From Accumulibacter jenkinsii (GTDB lineage Bacteria > Pseudomonadota > Gammaproteobacteria > Burkholderiales > Rhodocyclaceae), in NCBI GenBank assembly GCA_036625225.1, contig JAZKUF010000001.1, positions 1,116,001 to 1,180,000 of the forward strand: DNA of 64,000 nt, read 5' to 3'. The stretch's first letter is position 1. Each line of letters opens with the position of its first letter. The notes beneath the pieces were generated by a model. It was not told the origin of the DNA. It was given only the letters and a program-made list of their open reading frames with translations, and made no database searches. This document shows, piece after piece, positions 30,807 through 41,047 of the stretch. The position numbers and the translations under genes are program-made.

Positions 30807-31105
30807 GGCAACACTTTCTTGAACGGCTTGACGCTGACGCTGGCGTAAACGCCGGCGGCGACGTAGGGATCGGCGCTGGCCCAGGCGCGCGCGGCGGTCA
30901 GTGAAACAAACTCGGCGACAATCAGGCTGCCCGAAAAACCGGCCGGCCCCGGATCGGGAGAATCGATGGCAGGAAAGGGACCGGCCAGCAGCAGACGACC
31001 TTCATTCTGCAGCGCCTGCAGACGCTCGACGTGTGCCGGTCGGGAAGCCAGCCGGTCGACCAGCGAGTCCGGCCGATCTTCGCCGATGATGGCATAAAAC
31101 ATCAT
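30803..31105 (-). CDS. YciI-like protein
   Basis: A 100-residue YCII-domain protein. It starts MMFYAIIGEDRPDSLVDRLA, with the conserved His in RPAHVERLQAL and the core GRLLLAGPFPA, and ends in a ferredoxin-like strand region (ADPYVAAGVYASV). The family is linked to small-molecule or dehalogenase-like chemistry, but no firm function is known. Both ends overlap neighbours by 4 nt, so it is translated between yciB and bolA. Confidence 0.9.
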   Translation of the reverse strand: MMFYAIIGEDRPDSLVDRLASRPAHVERLQALQNEGRLLLAGPFPAIDSPDPGPAGFSGSLIVAEFVSLTAARAWASADPYVAAGVYASVSVKPFKKVLP

Positions 31106-31635
31106 TTGTTCTCCTCGAGGTACTTCGACAGCAGCAGCCCCTGCGCGAGGACAAAGACCAGCATCAGCCCGATGCCGCCGAAGAGCTTGAAATTGACCCA
31201 GTCGTCAGTCGAGAAGTTGAGCGCGACGAACAGGTTGGCGCAACCCATGAAGACAAAGAAAGCGATCCATGACCAGTTGAGCTTCGTCCAGGCGACCTCG
31301 GGCAGTTCCATCTGTCCGGCGAGGAGGACCCGCATCAGGTTCTTCTTCAGGAACAGGGTAGCGCCGAGCAGGGCCGTGGCGAACGCCCAGTAGAGCACCG
31401 TCGGTTTCCACTTGATGAAGTTCTCGTCATGCAGATACAGGGTCAGGCCGCCGAAAACGGTGATGATCACCAGGCTGACCCAGAGCATGGTGTCGATCTT
31501 GCGGCCTCTGAACCATAGCCAGCCGATCTGCGCGAAAGTGGCGGCGATCGCCACCGCGGTCGCGACTTCAATGTCGAAGACCTTGTAGGCAATGAAGAAA
31601 AGGATGATCGGGAGAAGGTCGAAGAAGAACTTCAT
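31102..31635 (-). CDS. yciB: Inner membrane septation protein YciB/IspZ
   Basis: A 177-residue inner-membrane protein with five to six hydrophobic helices. Family blocks seen are MKFFFDLLPIILFFIAYKV, IGWLWFRGRKIDTMLWVSL, FGGLTLYLHDENFIKWKPT and LNWSWIAFFVFMGCANLFVA. YciB is involved in normal cell division and envelope integrity. First gene of the yciB-yciI-bolA unit. Confidence 0.95.
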   Translation of the reverse strand: MKFFFDLLPIILFFIAYKVFDIEVATAVAIAATFAQIGWLWFRGRKIDTMLWVSLVIITVFGGLTLYLHDENFIKWKPTVLYWAFATALLGATLFLKKNLMRVLLAGQMELPEVAWTKLNWSWIAFFVFMGCANLFVALNFSTDDWVNFKLFGGIGLMLVFVLAQGLLLSKYLEENK

Positions 31636-31757
31636 GGTAGCTACCGAGGACGAACCGCCCGATTATGGCCGATTTGACCGGCCGCTGTCCATGCCGGTTC
31701 GCTTCAAGAAGACCGCGACCGCCGACAGAGACGCCGCTCAGTTCCGGGGCGACACGC

Positions 31758-32708
31758 CTAGTCGACTTTCGTCCAGCCGACGTCGGGGTTGAAGCGGGTC
31801 ATCCGGCTGGCCGCCGTTTCGGTGTTTCGTCCCAGGTTTTTCTGGTAGACCGTCCCGTCGTGGTTGACGATGAAGGTCATCACTCCCGAGACGCCATATT
31901 TGGCCGGATAGGCGAGAACGGCAAAACCGCCGATCAGCCGGCCATTGACCCGATAATCGTAGGCACCGCCGGGAGCAGCCGCACCCTGTGCGGAGAGCAT
32001 CCGGTAACGATAGCCGTGATAAGCGATCGGCGGCCCGCCTGCTGCCCTGCTGCGATAGCCTTCGCGCGTCGCGGCGCCGATCAGCGGCCCCAGCGGGCTC
32101 GGCGGTGCATCGTCTGCCACCGGCCAGAAGAGGCCATCGCGTGCCCCCTCGCTGGAAATGAAGCGGCGCGCGTAATCGTTCGAACCATTGCCGTCGAGAT
32201 CCCCTGCCGCGTACTCGCGCTGAGCATCGACGACCGCCAGCAGGGTCTGGATGGTGTCGAGTTCGTTGCGGCCGACGCGTCGGTTGACGATTTCCTCTCG
32301 CCCGGCAGCCGCATCGAAAACCCAGCGTTGGCCCTCTCGCCGCAGCGGCGCCGGGAAAGGCCAGTCGTCCTCGCCGACGATGACGATCGCCCGACCGTCG
32401 CTCAGCGGACTGATGCGGTGCTGGCGATCATAGGCGGCGAGAAATTTTTCCCAGTCCTTGCGGTCTGCCACCGCGTCGCCGCTCGCCAGCCAGTCACCTG
32501 CGGTCGGTCCGAGCACCGCCAGCAGCGCTTTCTCGTCCAGCCCACGAATGGCCGCAGCGAGCGCGCCGGCAGCCTCTTCGGGAGTGGCATAGGCTTGCTG
32601 CTGCAGGGCACCACGCGTCGCCGGCGCGGGCTGCGCGGCGGCCATCGCCGGCGCCGCAGCGATCAAACCGGCGATCGCGAGCGTCTTCATCATGCGCTGG
32701 AACTTCAT
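31758..32708 (-). CDS. DUF2950 family exported protein
   Basis: A 316-residue secreted protein of unknown role. The signal peptide (KTLAIAGLIAAAPAMAAAQ) precedes the DUF2950 domain, with blocks YATPEEAAGALAAAIRGLDE, IVIVGEDDWPFPAPL and VYQKNLGRNTETAASRM near the C-terminus. ATG at 32708 is preceded by GGAGAAGAAG. The frame stays open far upstream but only overlaps the DUF3300 gene in another phase. It lies 37 nt after that gene, and the two families are often neighbours. Confidence 0.85.
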   Translation of the reverse strand: MKFQRMMKTLAIAGLIAAAPAMAAAQPAPATRGALQQQAYATPEEAAGALAAAIRGLDEKALLAVLGPTAGDWLASGDAVADRKDWEKFLAAYDRQHRISPLSDGRAIVIVGEDDWPFPAPLRREGQRWVFDAAAGREEIVNRRVGRNELDTIQTLLAVVDAQREYAAGDLDGNGSNDYARRFISSEGARDGLFWPVADDAPPSPLGPLIGAATREGYRSRAAGGPPIAYHGYRYRMLSAQGAAAPGGAYDYRVNGRLIGGFAVLAYPAKYGVSGVMTFIVNHDGTVYQKNLGRNTETAASRMTRFNPDVGWTKVD

Positions 32709-32745
32709 CGTCTTCTTCTCCACTGAAAATGGGGAACGCTGCTGT

Positions 32746-34116
32746 CTAGCGACCACGACCACCGCCACGGCCACCACCACCGCCCAGGCCGGCGCCGCCG
32801 CCTCCCCGACTGCCACCGCCAAAGCTCGCGCCGCCGCGGCCCATGTCGGCCCGACTGGCGCTGCCGCGCTGGCTTGCCTGACGCGTCGAAGCACCGCTGC
32901 CGACGCCGGAGAAGCCGCCGCCGCCCGCCCGTTCACCCCTGCCGGCACCCCGCTGCTGCGCGCCGCCATCGAAACGATTGCCGGCTTCGGGCCGCCTGCC
33001 AGCGCCGTCAGCCCTCCCACGATCGGCGTTCTGCATGTGCTTGCCGACCTCGCCGCGATCCCGGCCCTGCCCCCCCGTGCGATCGCCCTCGCCGCGGCTG
33101 CCGAGGGCTTCCCGTGAGCGGTCATCGGCATCCCTGACGCGACTGTCGAGTTGATTGCGGTCCATTTCCTTGAGTTCCGAGCGGCCGGCGTCGGCGCGGC
33201 CACGAAACTGCTCGCGTGCCTGGGCCGCCTGCGCGTTACCGCCGCGGTTGTACTGACGGGCGACATTCTGATCCCGGTAAGCGACTCCCCGGCGGTGATC
33301 GACGTTGTGATGCCAGTTTTTGTTGCTGATATTGGTGCGATTGAACGAGTTGTAGCGATTGACGTTGACATCAACGCTACCGCGGCCCCATCCCCAGTTG
33401 CAGGCACCCCAGATGGCTGCGCCGACGATCACGCCGGTGGCAAAGACGAGGCCAGGCGGATAGACATAGGCCGGCGGGTAGACGTAATACGGCGGCGCCG
33501 GGTACCACCAGTTGCCGTACACCACGGCCGGGTTGTAGGTCGGGACGTACACCACCTCCGGCTTCGGCGATTCGACGACATAGATCTTCTGGCTGCCCTG
33601 CAGCTCGGTTCTGACGATCTGCTGTTCAGTCGTCTTCAGGTTGCCGGCAGCGTCGGCGCGCGCCCGCAGGCCCTGTACGCTGTCCATCACCTCCTGTTGC
33701 TGGGCCAGGAAAGCGTCGCCCAGCTTCTGCATCCAGTCGAGGTTGTCGCTCATCTGCTGCAGGACCTGCGGCACTGCGGTCAAGGACCTGACCGCCGGAT
33801 CCCAGGACTGCTTGCTCATCGCAGTCTCCAGCGCCGTACCGCTGACCCGGGGATTGGCCTTCACCCAGCGCGCTGCCTCGACGACTTCGAGCGGATAGGT
33901 GGACGCCATCAGCACCTGCGCCAGAAGCGGATCCGGGTAGAGGGCGATCGGCGCCAGCAGGCGATCGAGATCCTGCTGCGAGAAGGTCTTGGCGAGCGGC
34001 CCGCCAGCGGCAGCGCCGGACGCCGGGGTCGCAGGCGAAGTCTGCGCGAGCGCCGGTGAGACGGCGAAAACGAGTGCCGTAAATAGCGCACCGAAGCGGG
34101 AAAATGTGGGTTCCAT
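32746..34116 (-). CDS. DUF3300 exported protein with Gly/Arg-rich tail
   Basis: A 456-residue secreted protein. Signal peptide (LFTALVFAVSPALA), then the DUF3300 domain (about 40-260) with LLAPIALYPDPLLAQVLMAS, YPLEVVEAARWVKANP and PEVVYVPTYNPAVVYGNWW. A hydrophobic PYYVYPPAYVYPPG segment follows. The last 170 residues are low-complexity, rich in Gly, Arg, Asn and Gln, and end in a Gly/Arg repeat. The tail is probably disordered and may bind nucleic acid or anionic polymer; that is inference. Function unknown. Confidence 0.85.
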   Translation of the reverse strand: MEPTFSRFGALFTALVFAVSPALAQTSPATPASGAAAGGPLAKTFSQQDLDRLLAPIALYPDPLLAQVLMASTYPLEVVEAARWVKANPRVSGTALETAMSKQSWDPAVRSLTAVPQVLQQMSDNLDWMQKLGDAFLAQQQEVMDSVQGLRARADAAGNLKTTEQQIVRTELQGSQKIYVVESPKPEVVYVPTYNPAVVYGNWWYPAPPYYVYPPAYVYPPGLVFATGVIVGAAIWGACNWGWGRGSVDVNVNRYNSFNRTNISNKNWHHNVDHRRGVAYRDQNVARQYNRGGNAQAAQAREQFRGRADAGRSELKEMDRNQLDSRVRDADDRSREALGSRGEGDRTGGQGRDRGEVGKHMQNADRGRADGAGRRPEAGNRFDGGAQQRGAGRGERAGGGGFSGVGSGASTRQASQRGSASRADMGRGGASFGGGSRGGGGAGLGGGGGRGGGRGR

Positions 34117-34205
34117 GGAGCACCCTCGGACACGAAAAAGGATTGATGAACGCCCCTGGCACGAGCCAGCCGCCTCAGGTTGCGGCCCAGGCCATCAGAT
34201 CGCTC

Positions 34206-34235
34206 AGCATAGGCCCCCAGCCGCCCGCCTGACAA
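34206..34235 (-). promoter_or_regulatory. Candidate sigma-70 promoter for the DUF3300/DUF2950 pair
   Basis: On the minus strand TTGTCA (34230-34235) is followed by an 18-nt spacer and TATGCT (34206-34211). A start about 7 nt further would give a leader of roughly 80 nt before the DUF3300 ATG at 34116. Confidence 0.4.
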
Positions 34236-34242
34236 GCAGGTT

Positions 34243-34278
34243 CTGATCAATCAGCGCGCTCAGGCTCTGATTGATCGG
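34243..34278 (-). terminator. Inverted repeat downstream of paaK
   Basis: GATCAATCAG and CTGATTGATC form a perfect 10-bp stem with a 12-nt loop immediately after the paaK stop codon. The place suits a transcription end, although no U-tract follows. It may also be a binding site, as it lies just upstream of the DUF3300 promoter. Confidence 0.45.
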
Positions 34279-34281
34279 CGC

Positions 34282-35595
<1,314 letters not shown>

Positions 35596-35733
35596 CTGGC
35601 TGATCTCCCTGCAAGGCAAAAGTCGTGACCCTATTACATGCACGGTCATCTTTCAAGCCTTGCCTGCGCACTGTCCATCTCGCGATTGGTGCAGGCGCGC
35701 CGATGAAGCCGCCGGCAGCGCCACCCGACCCCC

Positions 35734-35762
35734 TTGGTGAGTGGTCGCGAAGAACGTATAGT
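35734..35762 (+). promoter_or_regulatory. Sigma-70-type promoter of the diguanylate cyclase gene
   Basis: TTGGTG (35734-35739), exactly 17 nt, then TATAGT (35757-35762). A start near 35769 gives a leader of about 75 nt that contains a short frame with its own ribosome-binding site. Confidence 0.5.
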
Positions 35763-35792
35763 GAGCGATCTGTCAGCAGGAGAAGCGGAATC

Positions 35793-35843
35793 GTGCCGAT
35801 GATCTCGCCAGCGCAAGGCCCAGGCCAGCCGAGGCAGCTGTAG
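35793..35843 (+). CDS. Possible 16-codon leader peptide
   Basis: CAGGAG lies 11 nt upstream of GTG at 35793. The frame encodes MPMISPAQGPGQPRQL and ends in TAG whose last base is the first base of the GTG start of the cyclase gene. The overlap would allow coupled translation of a gene that itself has a poor ribosome-binding site. The peptide may have no function of its own. Confidence 0.3.
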   Translation: MPMISPAQGPGQPRQL

Positions 35844-37354
35844 TGGTGACCGAAGACGACCTGCCGCAAACGCTGGCCGGGGATGGCCTGATCCGCATGG
35901 CCGGCTTTCTGTCGCTGTTGATGCCAACCGGCGCCGATATCGGCTTTGGCGTCAAAGGACTCGATGGCCACTACCGGCTGGCCAACGCGGCGATGGAGCG
36001 ACTCCTCGGCCGCGCGGGTGAAACGCTCGCCGGCAAGCCGGAGAGCGCTTTCCTGCCACCCGCGCTGAGCGACCGGCTGGCACGCTGCGACCAGGAGATC
36101 TTTGCCGGTTCGCCGGCCGCAGGCGCTGAAATCGAACTCGTCATCGAAGGCCGAAGCCACCCTTATCGCTGGCTCAAGTTTTCCGTCGTCGGACCCGACC
36201 AGCATCTGCAGGGGATTGCATCGCTCCTGCACGAACGCTCGACGCCGGTCGACGAAGTCGCCCTGCAGCAGACGCTCGACGATCTGCAATCGGCCAATCA
36301 GGAACTGCGGCGCGAGCTCGCCGTGCTCGAGCAGGCCGCCAGCACCGACAAGCTCACCGGCGCCTGGAACCGGCGACATCTCGAAGAGTGCGTACGCTTC
36401 GAGATCGATCGCCTCGACCGCTATCAACACCCGGTGAGCCTGCTCATCATCGATATCGATTACTTCAAGGTGATCAACGACCAGAAAGGCCATCAGGTCG
36501 GCGATCAGGTTCTGCGGGCGATGAGTCTCCTGCTCCAGAAATGGCTGCGCAGCGCCGACTCGCTGACGCGCTGGGGCGGCGAGGAATTCGTCGTGCTCTG
36601 CCCCAACACCCGGCGGTCGGCCGCCGCGGTGCTGGGCGAGCGGCTGCGCACCGAGATCGCTGCGCACATTTTCCCGGCAGCCCTCCAGCTCAGCGTCAGC
36701 ATCGGGATCGCCGAATGCCGGCCGGGAGAACGCTGGGAAGAGTGGTTCGAGCGCGCCGACGAAGCGCTTTACCGGGCCAAGAACGGCGGCCGGAACCAGA
36801 TCCGGCTCGCACCGGAAACAGACAGGGCGGTCAACGAAGACGGCTACGTGGTCGCCAATTTCGTCCAGCTGGTGTGGCACTCGGCTTACGAATGCGGCGA
36901 CGAGCGCGTCGACCACGGTCATCGGCAGCTCTTCGCCAACACCAACGACCTCCTCTCGGCGATCCTTTCCGGGCAGAAAAGAACTGCCGTGGACGCCATC
37001 ATCGACCACTTGCTGGCCGACGTACGGCAACATTTTCACGACGAAGAAGCGCTCATCGTTGCCGCCGGTTTCCCTGGCGCCAAAGCGCACGGCGCCCTCC
37101 ATCGCCAACTCGTCAGTCAGGCCATCGCCCTGATCGACGACTACCGCGCCGGCCGGCAGGGCGTCGGTGACGTGTTCCAGTTTCTCGCCCATGACATCGT
37201 CGCGAAGCATCTGCTGGAAGAAGACCGCAGGTTCTTTTCCTTCCTGCGCCCCCCTGGGGTGGCCGTCGGCACGCGTGGCGAACAGCGATTGCGCGCAGGC
37301 CCGCCCTCACCAGACCAGCGGCTGGCTTCGCCAATCACTGGGGATTCCTCTTGA
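35843..37354 (+). CDS. PAS-GGDEF diguanylate cyclase with C-terminal hemerythrin domain
   Basis: A 503-residue soluble signalling protein that should make cyclic di-GMP. A PAS-like domain (about 15-130) and a short coiled coil (about 138-168) precede the GGDEF domain (about 168-330). The active-site loop is GGEEF (245-249) and the inhibitory I-site RxxD is present (RSAD, 236-239). The last part (about 340-480) has the hemerythrin ligand pattern VDHGHRQLF, HFHDEEALI, HGALHRQLV and HDIVAKHLLEEDRRF, so it probably binds a di-iron centre and senses oxygen. GTG start at 35843. Confidence 0.9.
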   Translation: MVTEDDLPQTLAGDGLIRMAGFLSLLMPTGADIGFGVKGLDGHYRLANAAMERLLGRAGETLAGKPESAFLPPALSDRLARCDQEIFAGSPAAGAEIELVIEGRSHPYRWLKFSVVGPDQHLQGIASLLHERSTPVDEVALQQTLDDLQSANQELRRELAVLEQAASTDKLTGAWNRRHLEECVRFEIDRLDRYQHPVSLLIIDIDYFKVINDQKGHQVGDQVLRAMSLLLQKWLRSADSLTRWGGEEFVVLCPNTRRSAAAVLGERLRTEIAAHIFPAALQLSVSIGIAECRPGERWEEWFERADEALYRAKNGGRNQIRLAPETDRAVNEDGYVVANFVQLVWHSAYECGDERVDHGHRQLFANTNDLLSAILSGQKRTAVDAIIDHLLADVRQHFHDEEALIVAAGFPGAKAHGALHRQLVSQAIALIDDYRAGRQGVGDVFQFLAHDIVAKHLLEEDRRFFSFLRPPGVAVGTRGEQRLRAGPPSPDQRLASPITGDSS

Positions 37355-37423
37355 AGGCGCGGACCTGCGGCGACCGGCAGGCGACCGCCCCATGAAACCT
37401 CGCCCGGACCGGAAAGGAGCGCC

Positions 37424-38341
37424 ATGAAACCTGACCTGCCTGCCCTGAACGCCGAGCTTTGCCTTGCCCTGAGCGAAGTGATGGGCAAGGAAACGACCTC
37501 TCCGGTCGATCCCGATGCGGCCAAAGCGATCGCCGGCGGGTCGATCTCGCGTGCGCTCCTCGTCCGGCACGGCAGCCGGCCTTACTTCGTGAAACTCAAC
37601 GAAGGCAGTCGGGCCGACCTGTTCGCCGCCGAGGCCGACGGCCTGCGCGCCCTTGCGGCGTGCCCGACGCTGCGCGTGCCGCGCGTCTTCGGGCACGGCG
37701 TCGCCGGCGGCGAGGCCTTTCTGGTGCTCGAATACCTCACGCTACAGCCGCTGCGCGACCGCGCCCATGGCGTCGCCGCCGGGCACGCGCTGGCCACACT
37801 ACACCGCATGCAGGGGGCGGAGTTTGGCTGGCCGCGCGACAACTTCATCGGCAGCACGCCGCAGCACAATACGGCGCAACGCACCTGGCCGCTGTTCTTC
37901 GCCCGTCAGCGGCTGCTGCCGCAGCTTCAGCTGGCGAAGGCGAACGGACAACCGGCCCGCCTGATCACCAGCGGCGAGCGCCTGGCGGGAAAACTCCCGG
38001 CGCTGTTCGTCGACCATCAGCCGCAGCCCAGCCTGCTGCATGGCGATCTCTGGTCGGGCAACGCGGCGATCGACGAAGCCGGGATGCTGACACTTTTCGA
38101 TCCGGCGGTCCATTTCGGCGACCGTGAGGCCGACCTCGCGATGTGCGAGCTCTTCGGCGGCTTTCCCGACAGTTTCTACGCCGCTTACCGCGAGGCCTGG
38201 CCGCTCGATGACGGATTCGAGCAGCGCAAGACGGTTTACAACCTTTACCACGTGCTCAACCATCTCAACCTTTTTGGCGGGGGCTACCTGGGCCAGGCCG
38301 AGCGCATGATCACCCGGCTGCTGGCCGAGCTTGGCGGCTGA
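37424..38341 (+). CDS. Fructosamine kinase family protein
   Basis: A 305-residue kinase of the fructosamine-3-kinase/ketosamine-3-kinase fold. Motifs are IAGGSISRALLV (nucleotide loop), YFVKLN (catalytic Lys), FLVLEYL, and the APH-like catalytic loop LLHGDLWSGN near residue 205, with LFDPAVHFGDREADLAM supplying the metal-binding Asp. These enzymes phosphorylate Amadori products so that they decompose, repairing glycated amines. GGAAAGGAG lies just before the ATG. It precedes a P-type ATPase gene. Confidence 0.92.
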   Translation: MKPDLPALNAELCLALSEVMGKETTSPVDPDAAKAIAGGSISRALLVRHGSRPYFVKLNEGSRADLFAAEADGLRALAACPTLRVPRVFGHGVAGGEAFLVLEYLTLQPLRDRAHGVAAGHALATLHRMQGAEFGWPRDNFIGSTPQHNTAQRTWPLFFARQRLLPQLQLAKANGQPARLITSGERLAGKLPALFVDHQPQPSLLHGDLWSGNAAIDEAGMLTLFDPAVHFGDREADLAMCELFGGFPDSFYAAYREAWPLDDGFEQRKTVYNLYHVLNHLNLFGGGYLGQAERMITRLLAELGG

Positions 38342-38366
38342 AGCCGCACTCCAGGCGGCATCCCAG

Positions 38367-41045
38367 ATGCGTATCCATGCCCTCAGCCGCGAACAGGCGC
38401 TGGCCAGTCTGAACAGCTCTGCCAGCGGCCTCAGCCCCGGCGAAGCCGGGCGGCGGCTCGCCGAGTACGGGCCGAACCATCTCGAGGAGGTGGCGCGAGA
38501 ACCCCTGCTGCTGCGCTTCGCGCGCGAGTTCACCCATTTTTTTGCCATCGTTCTCTGGTTCGCTGCCGCGCTGTCGTTCGTCGCTGAAACGTTCGATCCG
38601 GGCCAGGGGATGGCGCGACTCGGCATGGCCATCGTCGCTGTGATCCTGGTCAACGGCATCTTCTCGTTCTGGCAGGAATACCGGGCAGAGCGGGCGGTGG
38701 CCGCCCTGCGCGAGCTGCTGCCGCCGAAGGTCAAGGCGCTGCGCGACAGCGAACTGCTGGAAATCCTGGCCAGCGAAATTGTGCCGGGAGACATCCTCGT
38801 ACTCGAAGAGGGCGACTGCATCCCCGCCGACTGCCGGATGATCGAAGCCTGCGGCATGCGCGTGAACCTCGCGACGGTGACCGGCGAATCGATCGCCAGG
38901 GCACGCGACGTCGAGCCCAGTGCCGAGGAGTCGCCCTTGCAGGCGAGGAACATCCTCCTCGCCGGCACCGCCGTCGTCTCCGGCCATGGCCGCGCGGTAG
39001 TCTACGCCACCGGCATGCGCACCGAGTTCGGCCGCATTGCCCACCTGACGCAGACCGCCGGCGAGAGCAGTTCGCCGCTGCAGCGCGAGATCGCTCGCCT
39101 GTCGCGCCTCGTCGCCTGCCTGGCGACAGGTATGGGGGTGACGCTGTTCCTGATCGGCCAGGCGATGGGACTGCCGACCTGGGAGAATCTCCTGTTCGCG
39201 ATCGGCATCATCGTCGCCAACGTCCCGGAAGGACTGCTGCCGACGGTCACCCTGTCGCTGGCCATGGCAACGCAGCGGATGGCCAGGCGCAACGCGCTTG
39301 TACGCCACCTGCCGGCGGTCGAGGCACTCGGCTCGACAACGGTGATCTGCAGCGACAAGACCGGCACGCTGACGCAGAATCAGATGTCGGTCACGCAACT
39401 GTGGGTCGGCGGTATCTTGATGCCGCGCGCCGATCTCGCGACCCGCGCCCACGTCGTGCACGAGCACCGCGACCTCTTCGTCAATGCCGCCCTCTGCCAC
39501 AACCTGAAGCAGGTCGACGAGGATGGCGAACAGACGCTGCGCGGCGACCCGATGGAAATGGCGCTGGCCGGGATCGGCCGCGAGATCGCCGGCGATCTCG
39601 CAGGCTTCGTGCGGGTCGACGAGATCGCTTTCGACAGCGACCGCAAACGCATGTCGGTCCTCTGCGAAACGCCTCAGGGTCGCATGCTCTACTGCAAGGG
39701 CGCCCCCGAGACCGTGTTTGCCGGTTGTCGCTGGATTCACCTTGATGCCGGCATCGCCGTGCTCGACCCGGCCGCCCTCACCCGCCTGCTCGCCGCCCAG
39801 GACCAGATGACCGGTGCCGGGCTGCGCGTTCTCGCCTTCGCGCACCGGTTGCTGGGCCCGCAAGAACGGCCCGCAGACGAACAGGAGATGACCCTCGCCG
39901 GCCTCATCGGCCTGGCTGATCCACCCCGCGCCGAGGTGCCGCAAGCCATTGCCCGCTGCACCAGCGCCGGCATCCGGATCATCATGGTGACCGGCGACCA
40001 CCCGCGCACCGCGCTCGCGATCGGCCGCCAGATCGGCCTCGTGCATGGCCCGCAGCCGTTGCTGATCAGCGGCGAGCAATTGCGTTTGATGTCGCCGACG
40101 CAGCTGCAGCTGGCCCTCGATGCCCCCGAGATCCTCTTCGCACGGGTGGCTGCCGAACAGAAGATGCGCATCGTCGAGGCGCTGAAGCAGAAAGGCGAGA
40201 TCGTCGCCGTCACTGGTGACGGGGTCAACGACGCGCCGGCCCTGAAAACCGCCGACATCGGCATCGCCATGGGCATCAGCGGCACCGCCGTGGCGAAGGA
40301 GGCCGCCGATCTGATCCTGCTCGATGACAATTTCGCGAGCCTGGTCGCGGCGATCGAGGAAGGGCGGGCGGTATTCGAAAACCTCCGCAAGTTTCTCACC
40401 TACATCCTCAGCTCGAACATCCCCGAGCTGATCCCGTATCTGGCTTTCGTCCTCTTCAGGATTCCGCTGCCGCTGACCATCATCCAGATTCTCGCCGTCG
40501 ATCTCGGGACCGACATGCTGCCGGCGCTGGCGCTGGGGGCCGAAAAACCTGATCCGACGGTGATGACAAGGCCGCCGCGTGCGCGCAGCGAGCGCCTGCT
40601 GTCATGGGGCCTGCTTGCGCGCGCCTACCTTTTCCTCGGTCTGCTCGAAGCGGCGGCCGCCATGGGGGCGTTCTTCTTCGTCCTCGACGCCGCCGGCTGG
40701 CAGTACGGCGAGCTTCTCGATCGCACCGACCCGGTCTATCTGCAGGCGACTTCCGCTTGCCTGGCGACGATCGTCGTCATGCAGATGGTCAACCTCTATC
40801 TCTGCCGCCACCCGCGCCGTTCCGCGCTGAGCGACGGTTTCGGCGGCAATCCCTACCTGTGGCTCGGCATCCTGGCCGAACTCGCGGTGATCCTCTTCAT
40901 TCTGTACACGCCGGCCGGCAACTGGCTGTTCGGGACGACGCCGATCAGCCACGCCAGCTGGCTCTTCGCCATTGGCTGCGCGGCCCTGATGGGGTCGTGC
41001 GAAGAATTGCGCAAAGCCTGGCTACGGCACAGCACCAGGAGTTGA
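38367..41045 (+). CDS. P2-type cation ATPase resembling Na,K-ATPase (P2C-like)
   Basis: An 892-residue ion pump. Seen are the actuator loop TVTGES, the phosphorylation site CSDKTGTLTQNQM near residue 330, the nucleotide site YCKGAPE and the hinge VTGDGVNDAPALKTADIGIA. Ion-pathway motifs are VANVPEGLLPTVTLSLA in helix 4, SSNIPELIPYLAFVLF in helix 5 and LAVDLGTDMLPALALG in helix 6. The SNIPE and DLGTDM pair is typical of the Na,K/H,K branch, not of SERCA-like pumps. ATG at 38367 is preferred; an in-frame TTG at 38331 lies inside the previous gene. Substrate ions are inferred. AGGAG at its end serves the next gene. Confidence 0.85.
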   Translation: MRIHALSREQALASLNSSASGLSPGEAGRRLAEYGPNHLEEVAREPLLLRFAREFTHFFAIVLWFAAALSFVAETFDPGQGMARLGMAIVAVILVNGIFSFWQEYRAERAVAALRELLPPKVKALRDSELLEILASEIVPGDILVLEEGDCIPADCRMIEACGMRVNLATVTGESIARARDVEPSAEESPLQARNILLAGTAVVSGHGRAVVYATGMRTEFGRIAHLTQTAGESSSPLQREIARLSRLVACLATGMGVTLFLIGQAMGLPTWENLLFAIGIIVANVPEGLLPTVTLSLAMATQRMARRNALVRHLPAVEALGSTTVICSDKTGTLTQNQMSVTQLWVGGILMPRADLATRAHVVHEHRDLFVNAALCHNLKQVDEDGEQTLRGDPMEMALAGIGREIAGDLAGFVRVDEIAFDSDRKRMSVLCETPQGRMLYCKGAPETVFAGCRWIHLDAGIAVLDPAALTRLLAAQDQMTGAGLRVLAFAHRLLGPQERPADEQEMTLAGLIGLADPPRAEVPQAIARCTSAGIRIIMVTGDHPRTALAIGRQIGLVHGPQPLLISGEQLRLMSPTQLQLALDAPEILFARVAAEQKMRIVEALKQKGEIVAVTGDGVNDAPALKTADIGIAMGISGTAVAKEAADLILLDDNFASLVAAIEEGRAVFENLRKFLTYILSSNIPELIPYLAFVLFRIPLPLTIIQILAVDLGTDMLPALALGAEKPDPTVMTRPPRARSERLLSWGLLARAYLFLGLLEAAAAMGAFFFVLDAAGWQYGELLDRTDPVYLQATSACLATIVVMQMVNLYLCRHPRRSALSDGFGGNPYLWLGILAELAVILFILYTPAGNWLFGTTPISHASWLFAIGCAALMGSCEELRKAWLRHSTRS

Positions 41046-41047
41046 CC

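Noticed and set aside
32709..33407. Upstream extension of the DUF2950 frame
   Set aside because: It lies in another phase of the DUF3300 gene. The signal peptide and ribosome-binding site mark the true start at 32708.
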